DNA of 64,000 bases from Amoebidium appalachense. Taxonomy: Eukaryota; Ichthyosporea. A program made the position numbers and the translations under genes. Of the stretch, positions 1-13,958 are shown one piece after another. Position 1 is the stretch's first letter. Every line of letters starts with the position of its first letter. Under the pieces are notes generated by a model. The model saw only the letters and a list, made by a program, of their open reading frames with translations. It did no database searches and was not told where the DNA came from. The stretch covers positions 8,618,001 through 8,682,000 of the forward strand of contig CAVNZM010000002.1 in NCBI GenBank assembly GCA_963693365.1, given 5' to 3'.

Positions 1-824
1 TGTTTGTGTAATTACGTGCAAGTGTTTGCATGATGTACCACGTGCGTAGGTTGCATGCAAGGAAGCTATATTAGTCAGGGTTTACGCTGTTTACTCGAGG
101 CAAAGTATTAGTTGGCATGCTCTGTGGAGAGGATTATTGTAAGGCCACGGCGTTCTAGAACGCTCTATTTTTAGATTAGTTTTCTAATATTAGTAACAAA
201 CTGCATTTTGGGTACCTTCAGCATCCCCTCCTTTGTTTAATAAAGGTTGCTGCTATTATTAGCCATGGCTATTGCAAGATACAGAAGTGTAGGTATTTAT
301 GTGTGAGTCCTATCAATCACTTGAGCAGAATTGTGTTGTTGTGCACAGAGCATATTCAAGTATGCACACGTGTCATTACATAAATATAAACGTAACGTAG
401 GTTTAATTTATGAAGTGCGAATGCAAGTCGCACGACAAAATATTGGTGCACTAAAGGGAGCTTTTTTTAGGTTTCCGGTTCTGGTCAGGCCTTGGGTTTT
501 GGGCCCACCATGTGATTGGCGTCATGCGAAGTCTAGCCTGCTTGACCCCAAAGGGCTTATGAATTTGACCTCAGAGAAAATATCTTTTTTAACTCTGTGG
601 TTTCGTTGGCACACCTTTTCCCACCTTCCTGTTTTTATAATATGGAATTTTTAAGACTTTGATTTAATCGTCCTTTCTCTTGCTCCTTCTCTCAAGACCT
701 TCATGATTAATTTTGTCACCTGTTGGTTTTTTCTTCTTTTATCCCCCCCTCCCCTCCCCTCCCCCTGCCCGCCCGCCGGTGATAAAGGTTCTGCATGACA
801 GTGTGCCCCCCCCCCCCCCCCCCC

Positions 825-855
<31 letters not shown>

Positions 856-1792
856 AGAAGAATCATCTTTTCTTTGAAAGAGCTCGAGAAAGAGGGGGGG
901 GGGGGGGGGACGGCACATACGGTGCTAGTGTAAGACATGTGTACACACACATACACGCGTGCGCTATGTGCACACCCATGCAGTGTCACACACACACAGA
1001 CACGTGTCACAAACTCGTGCACACCCCCACCCCCTCCTGGGCCCCAGCCACCCTCCTAATGTTAGTTAGGCCTGCACACTGGTCCCGTGGGGGAAAGGTT
1101 CCCCCCCCCCCCCCCCCCCCCCGGCCCCCTGAGTCCCTCCCTCCGGCCCTCGAGAGTTCTCTCGAATACCTTGAAACACATGCATCTCCACACGGTACTT
1201 GGTAGGGTGAAATAATATATATGTTGTGCACCGGCGCGACCGTCATGATGATGCCCAGGCCGGCGCAGCTTTCGGGCGCGGGTTCGGAATGAATGTAGGA
1301 GTCGCATTAATATTCGTGCTCGTTTTCGATGGATGGTACCCAGTGGCACATGCGGCGGTGTCACGCGCACGCGGTTTGAACAAGTAGAGCACAGAACTGT
1401 ACCTGTCGCATGCTACGCAGCCACTACACGAACCCGAAGGCCGTTGGGGTCACGGAAGCCACATAAGCGACCCAAGTCCCGGGTGGAAATAAGAATACAA
1501 ATTAAACAATGCTTGGCTCATTTGTAAACACGTATAGTCACTGGCCGGGCAGTTTGTTGGGTTTAGCGTTCCATTCAAATATTCTACAGCTATTCCTACT
1601 TTTTAATTTTGCTTGTTTTATCGGAATTTTCTCTCTCTCTCTCTCACTTTTTTTTATTCCCCCCTTTTTTCCCCCTTTTTTCTTTTGGGCTTTTGTACAT
1701 GTAAGGAAAACGTCTTCCACTTGGCTCTGCCTATCCCCCTATAGCGACGCTCTGTACAACCACAGTCAAAATATCAACCGTCTGATATCGTT
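1..1792. other. Intergenic region upstream of the RBR gene
   Basis: No convincing exon was seen on either strand. The segment holds a C-run joined to an A-run near 806-853, a G-run near 894-909, and a C-run near 1100-1122. Open frames here are largely translations of these runs. The last few hundred bases before 1793 should contain the promoter and 5' leader of the downstream gene, but no clear TATA box was identified. Confidence 0.6.
806..853. repeat. Poly(C)-poly(A) run
   Basis: A run of 19 C is followed directly by 29 A. It lies in noncoding DNA. The same C-then-A junction recurs near 31,380-31,412 and 56,530-56,571, so it may be a recurrent low-complexity motif of this genome. Confidence 0.9.
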
Positions 1793-3841
1793 ATGGAGCA
1801 TAACGAAGATGTCTACAACTCACCAGCCGGCCCATCCGGCCACGTGCACAAACCTGGGCCCTCTCTTCCGGAAAACGACAGGGATACGGGGTTTCCAATC
1901 CGGAAAGCGAAAACAACAACAAGCAGCAGAGATGGCAAAGAGGAGGACTCAGAACTCGAGGCTCTAACAGCACAGCTTGAACTTGTAAATTTGGAGCTGG
2001 ACGTATCAAAGGCACCTGAGGGGTCGGATTATGTTTTGGCGCTGTTGGAGTATAGGGATGGTTTGGAGAACATGCGCACAGCCATTTTGGACAGGTATTT
2101 GCACTTACATTACCCTCCCTCTCTCCCTCCCCCCCCCCCCCCCCCTCTCCCCCCTTCTTCCTCCCTCCCCCACAACACACACACACATCCCTCAGCTCTT
2201 CGATCCCCTGACCCTTATGTGCTATCTCCGAATTGCAGTGGCTGGGGCCCTAATTCCTGGTGCATACCGTTCAGCATGCATACTCACCTGCCTTTACCCT
2301 GGATGTACTCACGGACACAAAACGATCACGTACACATGCAAGCCAGCACGTATGCATGCGCACACTCTCGTAGTCACGTTTTTGAGGGGACTCGAGGGGG
2401 GGGGGGGGGGGGGGGGGGGGGGAGGGGGGGTTGATATTCCATTGGACATACAAGTAGCCATATAAATGCACGCAGCGCCAAAGGAATAAAAATGTTTTGG
2501 TTAGTTGGTCATTTTTGAGTAGCTTGTAACTAGCCTTTATGCAAATGGCATTTCAACGACATGCTCTGGTCACCCCAGGCGGTTCTGTGCACGTCTGCCC
2601 ACCATCAACCCCAAAGATGCCGTAGTGATTGGGTCGTTTCTCGCCGAGGAGCAACGGGCAGAGAACGACCACCGCCTTGCTATGAGACTAAGTGGGAGGT
2701 CTGTGCCTGAGCCAGCACGTGATGAGGGGCCCTCTACCTCGGCAGGTGTGTTCTCTGTATATGCTCGTATCATGAGTTGTTTATTAATCGGCTACTGCAC
2801 ATAATTGTCGCTATGGGCTCCGACGCATCATTATTGGGGTTTGCCTACATATGGTAATTTGCCTTTTTAGGCATTCGCCGTATATGAAGTGCAATCGATA
2901 AAAGACGCTGTGACGTGATCAATTCATTTAGAGTCTCCTTGTCCGTCCCCGTAACCAACTGCCAGAGCCGCATCGCAGTTTACATGCAGTATATTGCATG
3001 AAAATGGTACGGTAACAACAGGGAAAATGTTGTATTAGTTGTATGCCGATTGACAGTTTTCCACCTGAATATGCGAAAAATGAAACCGACAAGAACTGTT
3101 ACGGGCCACTTTATCGAAGGTCCAGACAAAAAACAACACAAATGTATTGCCGGCCAAAAAAAAAAAAGAAAAACAAAAAAAAACAAAAAAAAACGACAAA
3201 CACTCAAAAACTGTCGTGTTAAATTTTACCACATTAATCAAGGAAAGGGCATTATAGAAAACGGTAAAAACCAAACTTTTCTAAAAACAACTAACACCTA
3301 CGTTGGCACCATTTACAGGCTGTGGCGAACCTATACAAACGTGTCCCCGCACGCCCAAGCACACATGCAACGTGTGTTTGGAGAAAAAACACATTCTCGT
3401 GACTACGGAGTGTTCCCCTGAGTCTCACAAATTCTGCTATGCGTGCCTTAAGCGACTGTATGAGGCGGCGCTGGGGGATGAGGAGTTGATGCCTGTGAGG
3501 TAAAGTTTTGTGCACTTTTAATATTTTTAACTTTAAGTTTTAAAGTTTACCACAGACAATTACTAAAAATCTTGCTAACGGCCAACTTGCCATAATAGGC
3601 ATTTTCGGTTATTACAACTCCTAATATCATGCCAGTAATACAATATAGCTTTAATTACGATGGCTGGGAAGGAACGCGTGTGGTGGAGCACAGGCCGTAT
3701 TAGTGCCTCCCCCTCCTTCCCGCCTCCCCCCACCCCCCTCCCCCTCCCCACACACACCCCACCCCCGGACGCACCTGACACACCCACAATCTGAAAACTT
3801 ATGCATACTTGGATTACCTCCCTTACCTTGGATTACCTCCC

Positions 3842-3886
<45 letters not shown>

Positions 3887-4642
3887 ACACAGCCAAACAC
3901 GCATATCAGACCCGCACACGGTGTATATCCGTACATGTACTCTCTTAGGCCCTTGTGGGACCTAAGTCACCCGAATACACAACTTTCAGTTGGCTTTCCC
4001 TCTCCTCCCCCCTCCCCCCTCTCCCTCTCTCTTCCACCCATCCCCCTCCAACCTTCTCCCCCCCCCCCCCCCCCCCCCCCGTCGCCGCCTCCCCCTTACA
4101 TTCTCTATCATCCTGCCCCCGTTCTAAATGCAATTATCCATGATCTCTACTTTAATTATACCAAATACCTTTTCGTTTTCCACGAATCGCATACACGTGC
4201 TCCATCGTGTTTTTCTGCTACTTTTATAATGATATAGGCATCATTATTTCTACTTCTCCTCCTTGCAAATAACTGCTGATTATGCACCCCTTAAAATGAC
4301 TGTTGATTGGGTGCTCTTTGTTTTTTAATTATAATATCTGCCATTCAGGTGCTGTGGAAAACCCCTGGCTCGTTCCGTGTCCCGTTCAGTGCTTAACCCC
4401 ACCCAGCTGGCCCGGTTTGATGTTCTGTGGGAAGAGGTGCACGTTACATCCCGAGTTTACTGCCCAAACCCGAGGTAAATCCCTCCAGTCATCCAACAAA
4501 GTTTCCTGATGCACACACACATATACATACGGTATTACATACCCAACCCTTCTCCCCCCCCCCCCCCCCCCTCCTCTCTCTCCCCCTTTCACCGGGGCCC
4601 TCCAAATGACTGACATTTCTAACTCTTTCCCATCCCCCCCCG

Positions 4643-4678
<36 letters not shown>

Positions 4679-5240
4679 CCGTGCCCCCACGTCGAGTTTA
4701 CCTGCCTTACCCCATCGAAGACGACTTTTGCTAACCTCATCCCTCCCCTCACCACACCTCCATTCCCCACCTCCCCATCATTTCTCTAAACAACACCACC
4801 CCACACACACACACACATTTTACACACTCATCCACCTAGTAGCCATCCTGCCCTCTCCTCTTCACATGCCACACACATCCCTCTTAAGCATTCCCTCCCG
4901 GAGTCCATCCTCCTGACCCTCCCCCCCCCCCCCCCCCCCCCCCCCACACACACACACGCCTTCCCCCCCCCCCCCCCCCCTCCACACACACACACACCTT
5001 CCCCCCCCCCCCCCCCACACACACACACACGCACACACACACACGTGTGTAAACAGGTGCTCTGCGTTTCTGGGAGAGCAGCAAACCAGGGAGGCCAAGT
5101 CATGCCCCAGCTGCCAAACAGAATACTGTGCCGGGTGTGGGCAGACACCCCATGAGGGGGTGTGTGTGCATGAGACGGAGGGGGAGGCCGAACTCAGACA
5201 GGTACACTCAGCCCCCCACGCACGTGTGCGCACACGCGTG

Positions 5241-5279
<39 letters not shown>

Positions 5280-6004
5280 CCACATCCACAAACACACACA
5301 CAAATGCACTCGCACGCACGCACGCACACAAAACACGCCAGGCGAAAGTGGATAACCCCCTGCTCTCCCCTCCCCTCTCTCCCCCACTCCTCCCCCCCTC
5401 CCCCCCCCCCCCCCCCTCTCCCCCCTCCCTCCCCGCCTTCCTGGAGGCTGGCCGTTCTTAAACATACTCCTTTGGTGTATTCTTCGTGCATATTAGCGAA
5501 AATCTGAACCCCCACCATCCACCAGTTTCCCCGATTGCCAAGGGCCGGTAAAGATAATCTTCCCCCCCCCCACCTCCCCACCTCCCCCTCCCCCGCCTCC
5601 CCCCCCCCCAAAAAAAAACCCTTTCCCCCTCCCCCCCCCCCCACCTCCCCGGGCATATGCTATCCCGATCCTCGACCCACCCTCTCCATAATAACAGCCT
5701 ACCTCTCACTCCCTTGCTCCTTTTAAACCCCATACACACTCCCCCACCTCTTCCCCCCTGATTTAGCTCACCCTTTCCCCTCCCCCCGCACCCCTGTTCT
5801 CCCCTCCCCTTCCCCCCCTTGCACGCATACACAGACGGGCACACTCTGGAAACGAATTCTGTGCAATAACACTGGGACACGCCCTCACACATACACATAC
5901 GCACTCACACATGCACCCACCCACTCACTCACCCACAACCCTCACCCTCCTCTCCCCCCCTCTCCCACTCCCCCCCCCTCTCCCCCCCCCCGCCCCCCTT
6001 CCCC

Positions 6005-6050
<46 letters not shown>

Positions 6051-6316
6051 ACCCCCCCACATACACGCACACGTACACACACATCAGGTGGCCGAATCTA
6101 AGGGCTGGAGACAGTGTCAGAGGTGCAAACGAGTAGTCGAACTTTCATATGGCTGCAACCACATGACATGCCGATGCGGAAACCAATTCTGCTACGTGTG
6201 TGGGGTGTTGTGGAAGGGGTGTAGGTGCGATGTTTGGGAGGAGGGGAGGTTGGTTGAAAGAGCTAACGAGGTGGCAAGAGACCAGAACCGGAACGTGAAC
6301 GAGGTACAATGGAGCC

Positions 6317-6355
<39 letters not shown>

Positions 6356-6386
6356 TACCGTCCAAAAATAAAACCAAAACACTGCT

Positions 6387-6419
<33 letters not shown>

Positions 6420-6922
6420 CCAAACACAGACACGCGCACGCACACATGCGCGTGCGCACAACCATCCCCCCCCCCCCCCCCCCCCCCCCCCCTCCCCCCT
6501 CCCCCCCCCCCCCCCCCCCCCCCCCGGTCTCTCTCGGGCCCTCGATGCCCCATGTAACATATAATCATGCTTGAAGATCTAGGCCCGCAGTGTGCAGCAC
6601 AATTACCTGGTAATGCTGCCGATATCACGGCAATTATTGATTGATTATACCCATATATTATATATGTGTTGTCTTTATTTGGGCGTGTACGTTACAAACT
6701 GTGCCTGTGAGATGTGAAGGTCTCGTCGTTCAAAATCGTCCCTAGTGGACTTAAGAGCCTGAAGGTAAACTTCGTCTCTACATTCTGATGTAGTTGATTT
6801 CGACGGACCAGCTTTTTTCACAAGATGCCATGTGCAGATTTGCTATCCGCTGGTAGGATGATTTACTAGTAGGCCGAGTCCCATTACAGGCACCCCCTCT
6901 CTCCCTGACGCAATGCACCATG

Positions 6923-7004
<82 letters not shown>

Positions 7005-7069
7005 CGCACGCGCATGCGCATGCACACACACACACACGCACACACACACGCACACACACACACCACGCG

Positions 7070-7137
<68 letters not shown>

Positions 7138-7505
7138 CCCCATTCCTTCCCTTCTCCCTGCCCCCCCCTTCCCCCTCCCCCCACCCCCCCCCCGCCCCCA
7201 AACACACACACACACACACCCCCTCCCCACTCCTTCCCTTCTCCCCCCCTTCCCCCCCCCCCCCCCCCCCCCCCCCCCCGCCCCCAAACACACACACACA
7301 CACACACACCCTGGCACACCTACAGGTTGTCGAGCACCTGCGTGCCCACAACGAAGCAAACTGTGTGCACAACTACGCCAGGGTTGGTCACGGTCGCACA
7401 CGTGGATGTGAGGGTTGCGGTTATCCACTGTATGTCTACCATTTTCACTGCCGCAACTGCTTCAGATCCGTTTGCTACACATGCCGCTTCTTCCGGGAGC
7501 GCTGA
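1793..7505 (+). CDS. RBR-type E3 ubiquitin ligase (RING1-IBR-Rcat), 7 exons
   Basis: This is a RING-between-RING ubiquitin ligase, which takes ubiquitin from an E2 onto its own cysteine and then onto substrate. Exons are 1793-2094, 2579-2745, 3319-3499, 4349-4474, 5057-5201, 6088-6303 and 7326-7505. All introns are GT-AG, all phases match, and the product is 438 residues. RING1 begins at C173-x2-C176 and continues through C188, H193, C196, C199 and C218/C219. The IBR ligands are C255, C260, C275, C278, C283, C286, H291 and C295. The Rcat domain has C317, C320, the YGCNHMTC motif with expected catalytic C330 and H332, then C335, C337, C342 and C345. Residues 383-438 form a further Cys-rich tail of the kind recalled in fungal RBR proteins. 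The N-terminal 170 residues contain Glu/Leu-rich helical stretches. Introns carry C-runs and (CA)n, plus one G-run near 2397-2430. The start is the first ATG of exon 1. Substrate unknown. Confidence 0.93.
6920..7135 (+). repeat. (CA)n microsatellite in RBR intron 6
   Basis: About 215 bp of nearly continuous CA, interrupted by short CG-containing stretches near 7003-7075. It lies inside the last intron of the RBR gene and is followed by C-rich blocks and another short CA tract before the acceptor at 7325. Confidence 0.95.
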
Positions 7506-8648
7506 CATCGTTGAAATTCTTTTCCAGTTCGAGACATTTGTTGTTTTCTTTTCCTTTTCTTTCTTTTAACTTCTTTTTTCCATCTTCACCCCCCCCCCCC
7601 CCCCCCCCCCCCCCCTCCCCCCCGCCCCTCCCCGTCCCCCTCCAACGCCAGATTTTGGAAATATTACGGCAGGGTATATCTCGGAGGTGTTCTGACAGCC
7701 GGAGCTGCGTGGATTTGTTCTTGCATATAAGGTAGAATCATTGTGGCATGCTTCAGATGTATTTCTGGAATAATCAATTCAGCGTGTTTGGAGTGGTTAT
7801 ATTACACTATGCGATATGATATTGTACATGGACCCGGGGTTACAGTGTTTGAATTTTCCAACACTGAGTGCATGAATACTTTTTTTTTTTTTGAAAAAAA
7901 AACATTACATAGCATATCTCCCGGCGAGATCTCCTTTTTTGTTTTTGTCTACCAAAAAGACCTTGTGAAGAGAGTTTACAACGTTTCAGTTTGATGCTAC
8001 GTATTTGTATCTCAATTTATTTTTATAAAGGGAAGCAAAGTGTGTTTCGCAATCCGCGCTTACTAGTAAAGTGGGTCACATACATGTTCAACTAATATAG
8101 GTAGGTGGCCCAGGTGGTGATGAAGGTCGAGCTAGTTACATCTGTGTGCTTACATAGTCTAAGACGTGTTGGTGTGTGTGCGTGTGGTGGTAACTTCAGT
8201 GTTGTTGGTTGAGGCCGGGGGAGGGGAGGGAGGAGGAAGAGGGAAGGGAGGAGGGAAGGGGGAGCCGGAGGGGGGGGGGAGGGGGGGGGGGGGAGGGGGA
8301 GGAACAACTTTATAGGTTTATCTCTGGGGGAGGGGAGGGGGGGGGGGGGGGGGGGGGGCAACAATTTTGTTCTGGTCTACCTCTACTAAGGAACAATGCC
8401 GGAATCCTCACACATACATACTGCGTGCTGGACCCAAGGTCTATGATATTTACAGAATGGAAGCGATGATCCATATATTGTAACATTATGAAGTAGTAGC
8501 TAATTTAGCGCCCCCCTCCCCCCACCCCACCCCCCCCATCACAGCCTCTCTTTCTCTGTCTCCCCCCCCCCCTTCCCCCCCCCCCGGCCATCTGGGCAAC
8601 TGTCCTCCGCACGTGTGCCAGTGCGCGCACACACACAACACACACGCA

Positions 8649-8709
<61 letters not shown>

Positions 8710-9036
8710 ACACACACATACGTACACACACACACACGCACGCGTACACACACACACACGTACACGTACACACATACACACATACACACACACACGTACA
8801 CACATAAACACAATTGCAAACACATAAACGCGCCCATGCCCACACACACGCACACACACACGCACACGCACACACACACACACTGGCGTTTATCATTGAA
8901 TTTCCACACATACTCCCAAACACGTGCATCGCAGACACTCCGTTTCGACCATAGACACCCGCCTATGGCCGGAGCAGGAAGCAATCTCCAACTTCGGCAC
9001 AATTGCGGACACACATTGTCAATAGACATCCGGCCT

Positions 9037-9067
<31 letters not shown>

Positions 9068-9690
9068 CCCCCTCCCCTCCCCCTCCCTCCCCCCGCCCGC
9101 CTTCTTTACGTGGCTGGGACAGCTCCGTCAACCATACACGTATTGATTATATGATTTGCAACACGTGCACGACTCAAGCCTAATAATTCAACTTGACCCA
9201 GCAATTCACATGCCTTGTGGTGTGACTGAAGCACACGCGGTTGAGAATCCCTACCCTATGAACCTATGATATGGATGTAGTGAACTAATGATTACCACTA
9301 GTATATGGATAGCCTAGCTGAGCCCTGATTCCAGAGTACATTTATGACCGTCACTCCTGAGCGGGTCTCAGTTGTCAGTTGAGATCAGTTGGACACAGGC
9401 ACACATGAGGTCTTGCATTAAAGATGGGTCACAGGTTTAGACATAACCCGAAACTCTATTAAGAGCACATAGCACACAGACCACCACAGAGAACCCACCG
9501 AGGACCACATACACACATATAGTCGCTATTCAATTCATAGTGTAAGTGAATGTCTTTTCAATCGTTTTGTACCATATTGGTGACACACGGTGTCGAGATA
9601 AATACAACTGCACATTTTAACCACTATATGAAACTATTCAAAGTGTCACCAGGACGTCCAGAACATCGTGGGAGATATTCGGATGAGAAT
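7506..9690. other. Intergenic region between the RBR gene and the membrane-protein gene
   Basis: It starts with the 3' flank of the RBR gene: a T-rich stretch, then a C-run near 7590-7614. No clear AATAAA was found. G-rich low complexity lies at 8217-8358, a long (CA)n with CG interruptions at 8628-8882, and a C-run at 9037-9064. The unique part at 9180-9690 should hold the promoter of the next gene. No additional exon was recognised. Confidence 0.6.
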
Positions 9691-9691
9691 G

Positions 9692-9699
9692 TATATAAA
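9692..9699 (+). promoter_or_regulatory. TATA box of the membrane-protein gene
   Basis: The sequence TATATAAA lies about 95 bp upstream of the first ATG (9788) and about 125 bp upstream of the ATG that opens the conserved frame (9819). The spacing suits a transcription start near 9,720-9,730 and a short 5' leader. The motif is seen directly; promoter function is inferred. Confidence 0.5.
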
Positions 9700-9818
9700 C
9701 AGACACGCGGTCACTTGAAAAACCATTATCGCTGCATTCTCTTGTTTGTTATGTTTCTCTTGCTCCGAGAATCGACTACCCGCTATCATGGCAGCTCAAT
9801 CCAACTACAGCTCTTTTA

Positions 9819-10339
9819 ATGCAAACACTGAGCCGACAATGCCAAACTCCAACTTTACTGCTAGCGTTAATCCTGCTAGCGGCACCTTTCACGACTGACT
9901 GTAAATCCGCAACTTTTGATTTTGAAATGGTGTGCATTGTTGCAGTCCCAGACAAAAACCCGCTACAAGACATGGACGAAGAAGTGTTGCCGTACCACGC
10001 TGGCGGGTGGAGGGCACAGGTTTGGCAGCTCAAGTTTCACTACCTGGACACGGAGAGATTTGTGACCTCACACTTCCTGCCTGCATGGGGCCTGCTGTGT
10101 GTGAGGATTGTGCTTGTGTGCTACGCACTGGCAGTGCTTACGTCATCGGCTATGCTTGACTTTGACCATGGCCTTTGGGTAGGTTCCTCTTTGAACATCT
10201 ATGGGCATGGGTGTTGTCTATATTCTCCTCCATCCTCCCCCTCCCCCCACTCTCCCCTCCCGTCGCCTCCGGATCCTCCTCTTTCCTTCTGTCTCTTTTG
10301 TGTCCCATACCCCTCCTCCCCCCCCCCCCCCCCCCCCCC

Positions 10340-10436
<97 letters not shown>

Positions 10437-11315
10437 ATAGCCTAAACCGTACACCTTTCTAATTGCATTCTCACAACATTCATTCTTTTGGTGTCCTGTT
10501 AGTTATAAAAAACCATTCGGCCAAACCTTCCTGATGACTGATACGCACGTGCCCGTTGCAGTTTCGCTACTGCACGCAGCTGACGTACATCGGAATGACC
10601 ATCTACCTCATCCTCACAATAGTCCATACAGGTGTTTTAGATTCCTACCCTTTTTTCTTTTCAGAATCATATAACATATACAAAGGCATCCAGGCAAGAC
10701 TTGGTCATACTGCATGCGCAAATGCTCACAAACTTCAAATGCAACCCAGGCCCTCTCGAAATCCCCCCCCCCCCCCTTTCCTCTTCCTCTTCCCTTCCCC
10801 GGCGTCCTGAATAGCCTTAACCTGTTTCATGACAAAACATCCTAGGGCTAAGAGCATACATGTTTTTCTAAACCAGTTGTTCACACGGCAATGTTTAAGC
10901 TACTGTAATAGTTGACGTAGAAATGAAGTTCTGATATTTTACCCTTCCCCACAGTGCTATATTTAGAGCAAGGGAGTGAGGGCAAGCCGCCAAGTTTCGA
11001 GTCGCCGCCGCGGTGGCTCAACCTTGCATACTGGATCTCATACGAGGCCATGTTCACGTTTAAGATCATTGTACCCAACCTCTTCTGGACCTGCCTGAGG
11101 CTCTGGGCACGTAAGTTACCCCCTGATTCATCGTGCCTGTATTCGATTAATTTTAAATTTTGGGGAATGTTTGAATTACTTGAAGCCACAAGAAAGATAC
11201 CTATAGTAAACGTATCATATTTGTAGTTTCTTGAAAGTTGACTGTGGTGTGCAATCATATTAATAACCCTTTTTTACACACACTGCCGATGATAACAAGT
11301 ATTAACACGGTGTCC

Positions 11316-11360
<45 letters not shown>

Positions 11361-11638
11361 CCCCTCCCCCCCCTCCCCCGCCGCCTCCCCAAACAGCTGC
11401 CTGGAGCGACAGCCTGCGAGCATGGACCAACCTCAGCGTGCACGGCATGTTCGGCGTGGTGAAGCTGATTGAATTTCCATGCAACCGCCAGATTTTTGTT
11501 TTCGGCCACATCTACTTTTTCGTCGCCTTTGTGCTCGGCTACTGCGTGTACATGTGGATTTTCTACTTCACAGGGTTCGGATGGACCTACTGGTTCATGG
11601 TTCAGGATATTACCACCCCGGATGCCGCCTACCTGTAA
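9819..11638 (+). CDS. Multipass membrane protein, rolling stone / plant At1g10660-like, 4 exons
   Basis: Exons are 9819-10178, 10562-10631, 10955-11110 and 11397-11638, all GT-AG with matching phases, giving 275 residues. Several hydrophobic helices are seen, one starting at SHFLPAWGLL, then one after RYCTQLTYIG, one around YWISYEAMFTFKI, and two after SVHGMFG. The helix order and the motifs H-x6-L-x-E-x3-N and W-x-Y-W-F-x4-D-x2-x-P-x-A resemble the rolling stone / At1g10660 membrane family, whose biochemical role is unclear. A TAA ends the frame just before what should be the last transmembrane helix. Translation past it stays open for 24 more codons, and the duplicate at 20.1 kb has TAC at this codon. 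The start is uncertain: an ATG at 9788 lies in another frame and ends at 9898. An optional 45-nt intron (9901-9945) would also keep the frame. Confidence 0.78.
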
Positions 11639-12130
11639 CCGACCCTTGTCACTTCCTTCTGTCTTGTGTGGACTGCGTCTTCTTTGTGCACGTTGGCAGG
11701 GAGAAGCTCGTAACAAAATGCAAAAAGGGTAACTAGATGGGCTCACTGAGTCTGGGCACGTTAGCGATTACTGTTTCTCCCGGGCACCACACGTTTGTTG
11801 CCTGTATGGGTTGCCCATATACATACTACGCGAAAGAATCAACCACACCTACTAGTAATGATTTTTCTTAGCGAGAACAAAAAACGTTCTGGAAGTGTAT
11901 TAATTTAGTGCTTGCTCGAGACACCTCTTTGCAAAAGGGCTATACCACACAAGCTGGTTTCGAGTGATGTTAGCTGACGATATGGCAGGGGACACTGTGT
12001 GTAACCCGGAACCACTCCGTGTTTTTTTTTAAAAAATGCCCTTTTTTAAACAAATTCTCTGCAAATACATTTACATTGAAAAGATCCGAATGTATGTGCA
12101 CTGTGTGTGCTCGTGTGTGTGTGTGCGTGC
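11474..12130 (+). repeat. Segmental duplication, copy 1 (with intact last exon)
   Basis: From inside the last exon of the membrane-protein gene through its 3' flank into a TG-rich tract, this segment is repeated with substitutions and small indels at about 19,966-20,580. Shared landmarks include GGGTTGCCCAT (near 11,807 and 20,296), GGCAGGGGA followed by CACTGTGTGTA or TACTGTGTGTA, and the start of the TG tract. Confidence 0.9.
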
Positions 12131-12173
12131 CTGCGTACATGGCGTGTGGGTGCGTGTGTGGGTGCGTGTGTGG

Positions 12174-12365
<192 letters not shown>

Positions 12366-12579
12366 GTGTGCGTGCTGGCATGCGTAAATCACTTTTATGT
12401 GTGCGTCTGTGGGTGGGTGGGTGGGTGGGGGGGGGGGGGGGGGGAGGGAGGGTGGGAGGGAGGAGGGGGAGACAGAGTTTAGGTGAGCAAGTCCGACTAT
12501 TTTTCCCTTCCCCCCGGGTCATACCTATAAGTCATGTAGTTGTGGCGGAACAAAGATTCTCTGGTAGGCCTACGTCCGT

Positions 12580-13154
<575 letters not shown>

Positions 13155-13166
13155 CTATTTTTTTTT

Positions 13167-13282
13167 GGGGGGGGGGGGGGGGGAGATAATGGGAGTTGGT
13201 AGTGGGAGGGGGAGGGGGATTCAAAGGGGGGGTTGGGGGGGGGGGGGGGGGGTTGGGGGGAGGGGTGAAGTGGGTGGTTGGG

Positions 13283-13313
<31 letters not shown>

Positions 13314-13457
13314 GCTTGGGAGAAGGGGGGAGGGTTGAAAGGGGGGTTGGGGGGTTGTGGGGGGGGAGGGGGGAGTGGGGGAGAAGGGGGGTATTGATAA
13401 GTTAAAGGGGTGGATGGGTGGGTGGGTGGCCGGAGGGGGAGCGGGGGGGGGGGGGGG

Positions 13458-13493
<36 letters not shown>

Positions 13494-13500
13494 TGGCGGG
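13167..13500. repeat. G-rich tract with G-quadruplex potential
   Basis: About 330 bp dominated by G-runs of 8 to over 30 with short GTTG or GAGG spacers on the + strand. It directly follows the 570-bp pyrimidine tract. Many runs of at least four G lie within short spacing, so intramolecular quadruplexes are possible. Confidence 0.9.
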
Positions 13501-13920
13501 GCTAATCAAACGCTAAAATTATAAGTAATGGGATATGGATTGCTACCACGGTTAGGTTTCGCTGTGTTGGCAATCCTCACACGTATCTGATTGGTCTCCG
13601 GTGCAAACACTCGGCAAAGTGGCATATGTACATTCATCTCGAAAGAGTGGGAAATAGTTATAGCACATATGGTTACTAACTTGCAACGGCACGTTTTCCA
13701 TGTACTTAAAATATCTTCCGGGGTGGAAGTACTGTTGGCCGGCAACTCACCACAGCTCAAACAATAGTTTATATTCCCCCTCGTAAGGGGGGGGTGAAAT
13801 TCTTGGGGATATATCACCGCCCACCGTGTTCTTCAACATGAAAATTGTATTGCTATGTCATAATGTGAGGTCAACAGCCCCCCCCTCCCCCTCCCCCCTC
13901 CCCCTCCCCCCCCTCCCCCC

Positions 13921-13958
<38 letters not shown>

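Noticed and set aside
6778-7428. Long frames encoding Cys-Val, His-Thr, Ser-Leu, Arg-Glu or poly-Pro/Gly repeats here and at many other places
   Set aside because: They are translations of (CA)n, (CT)n and homopolymer runs, open in all frames and on both strands, and they are interrupted by real splice junctions.
13506-13817. 103-codon minus-strand frame
   Set aside because: No family motif and no splice or promoter context. Its length is expected by chance in this amount of sequence.
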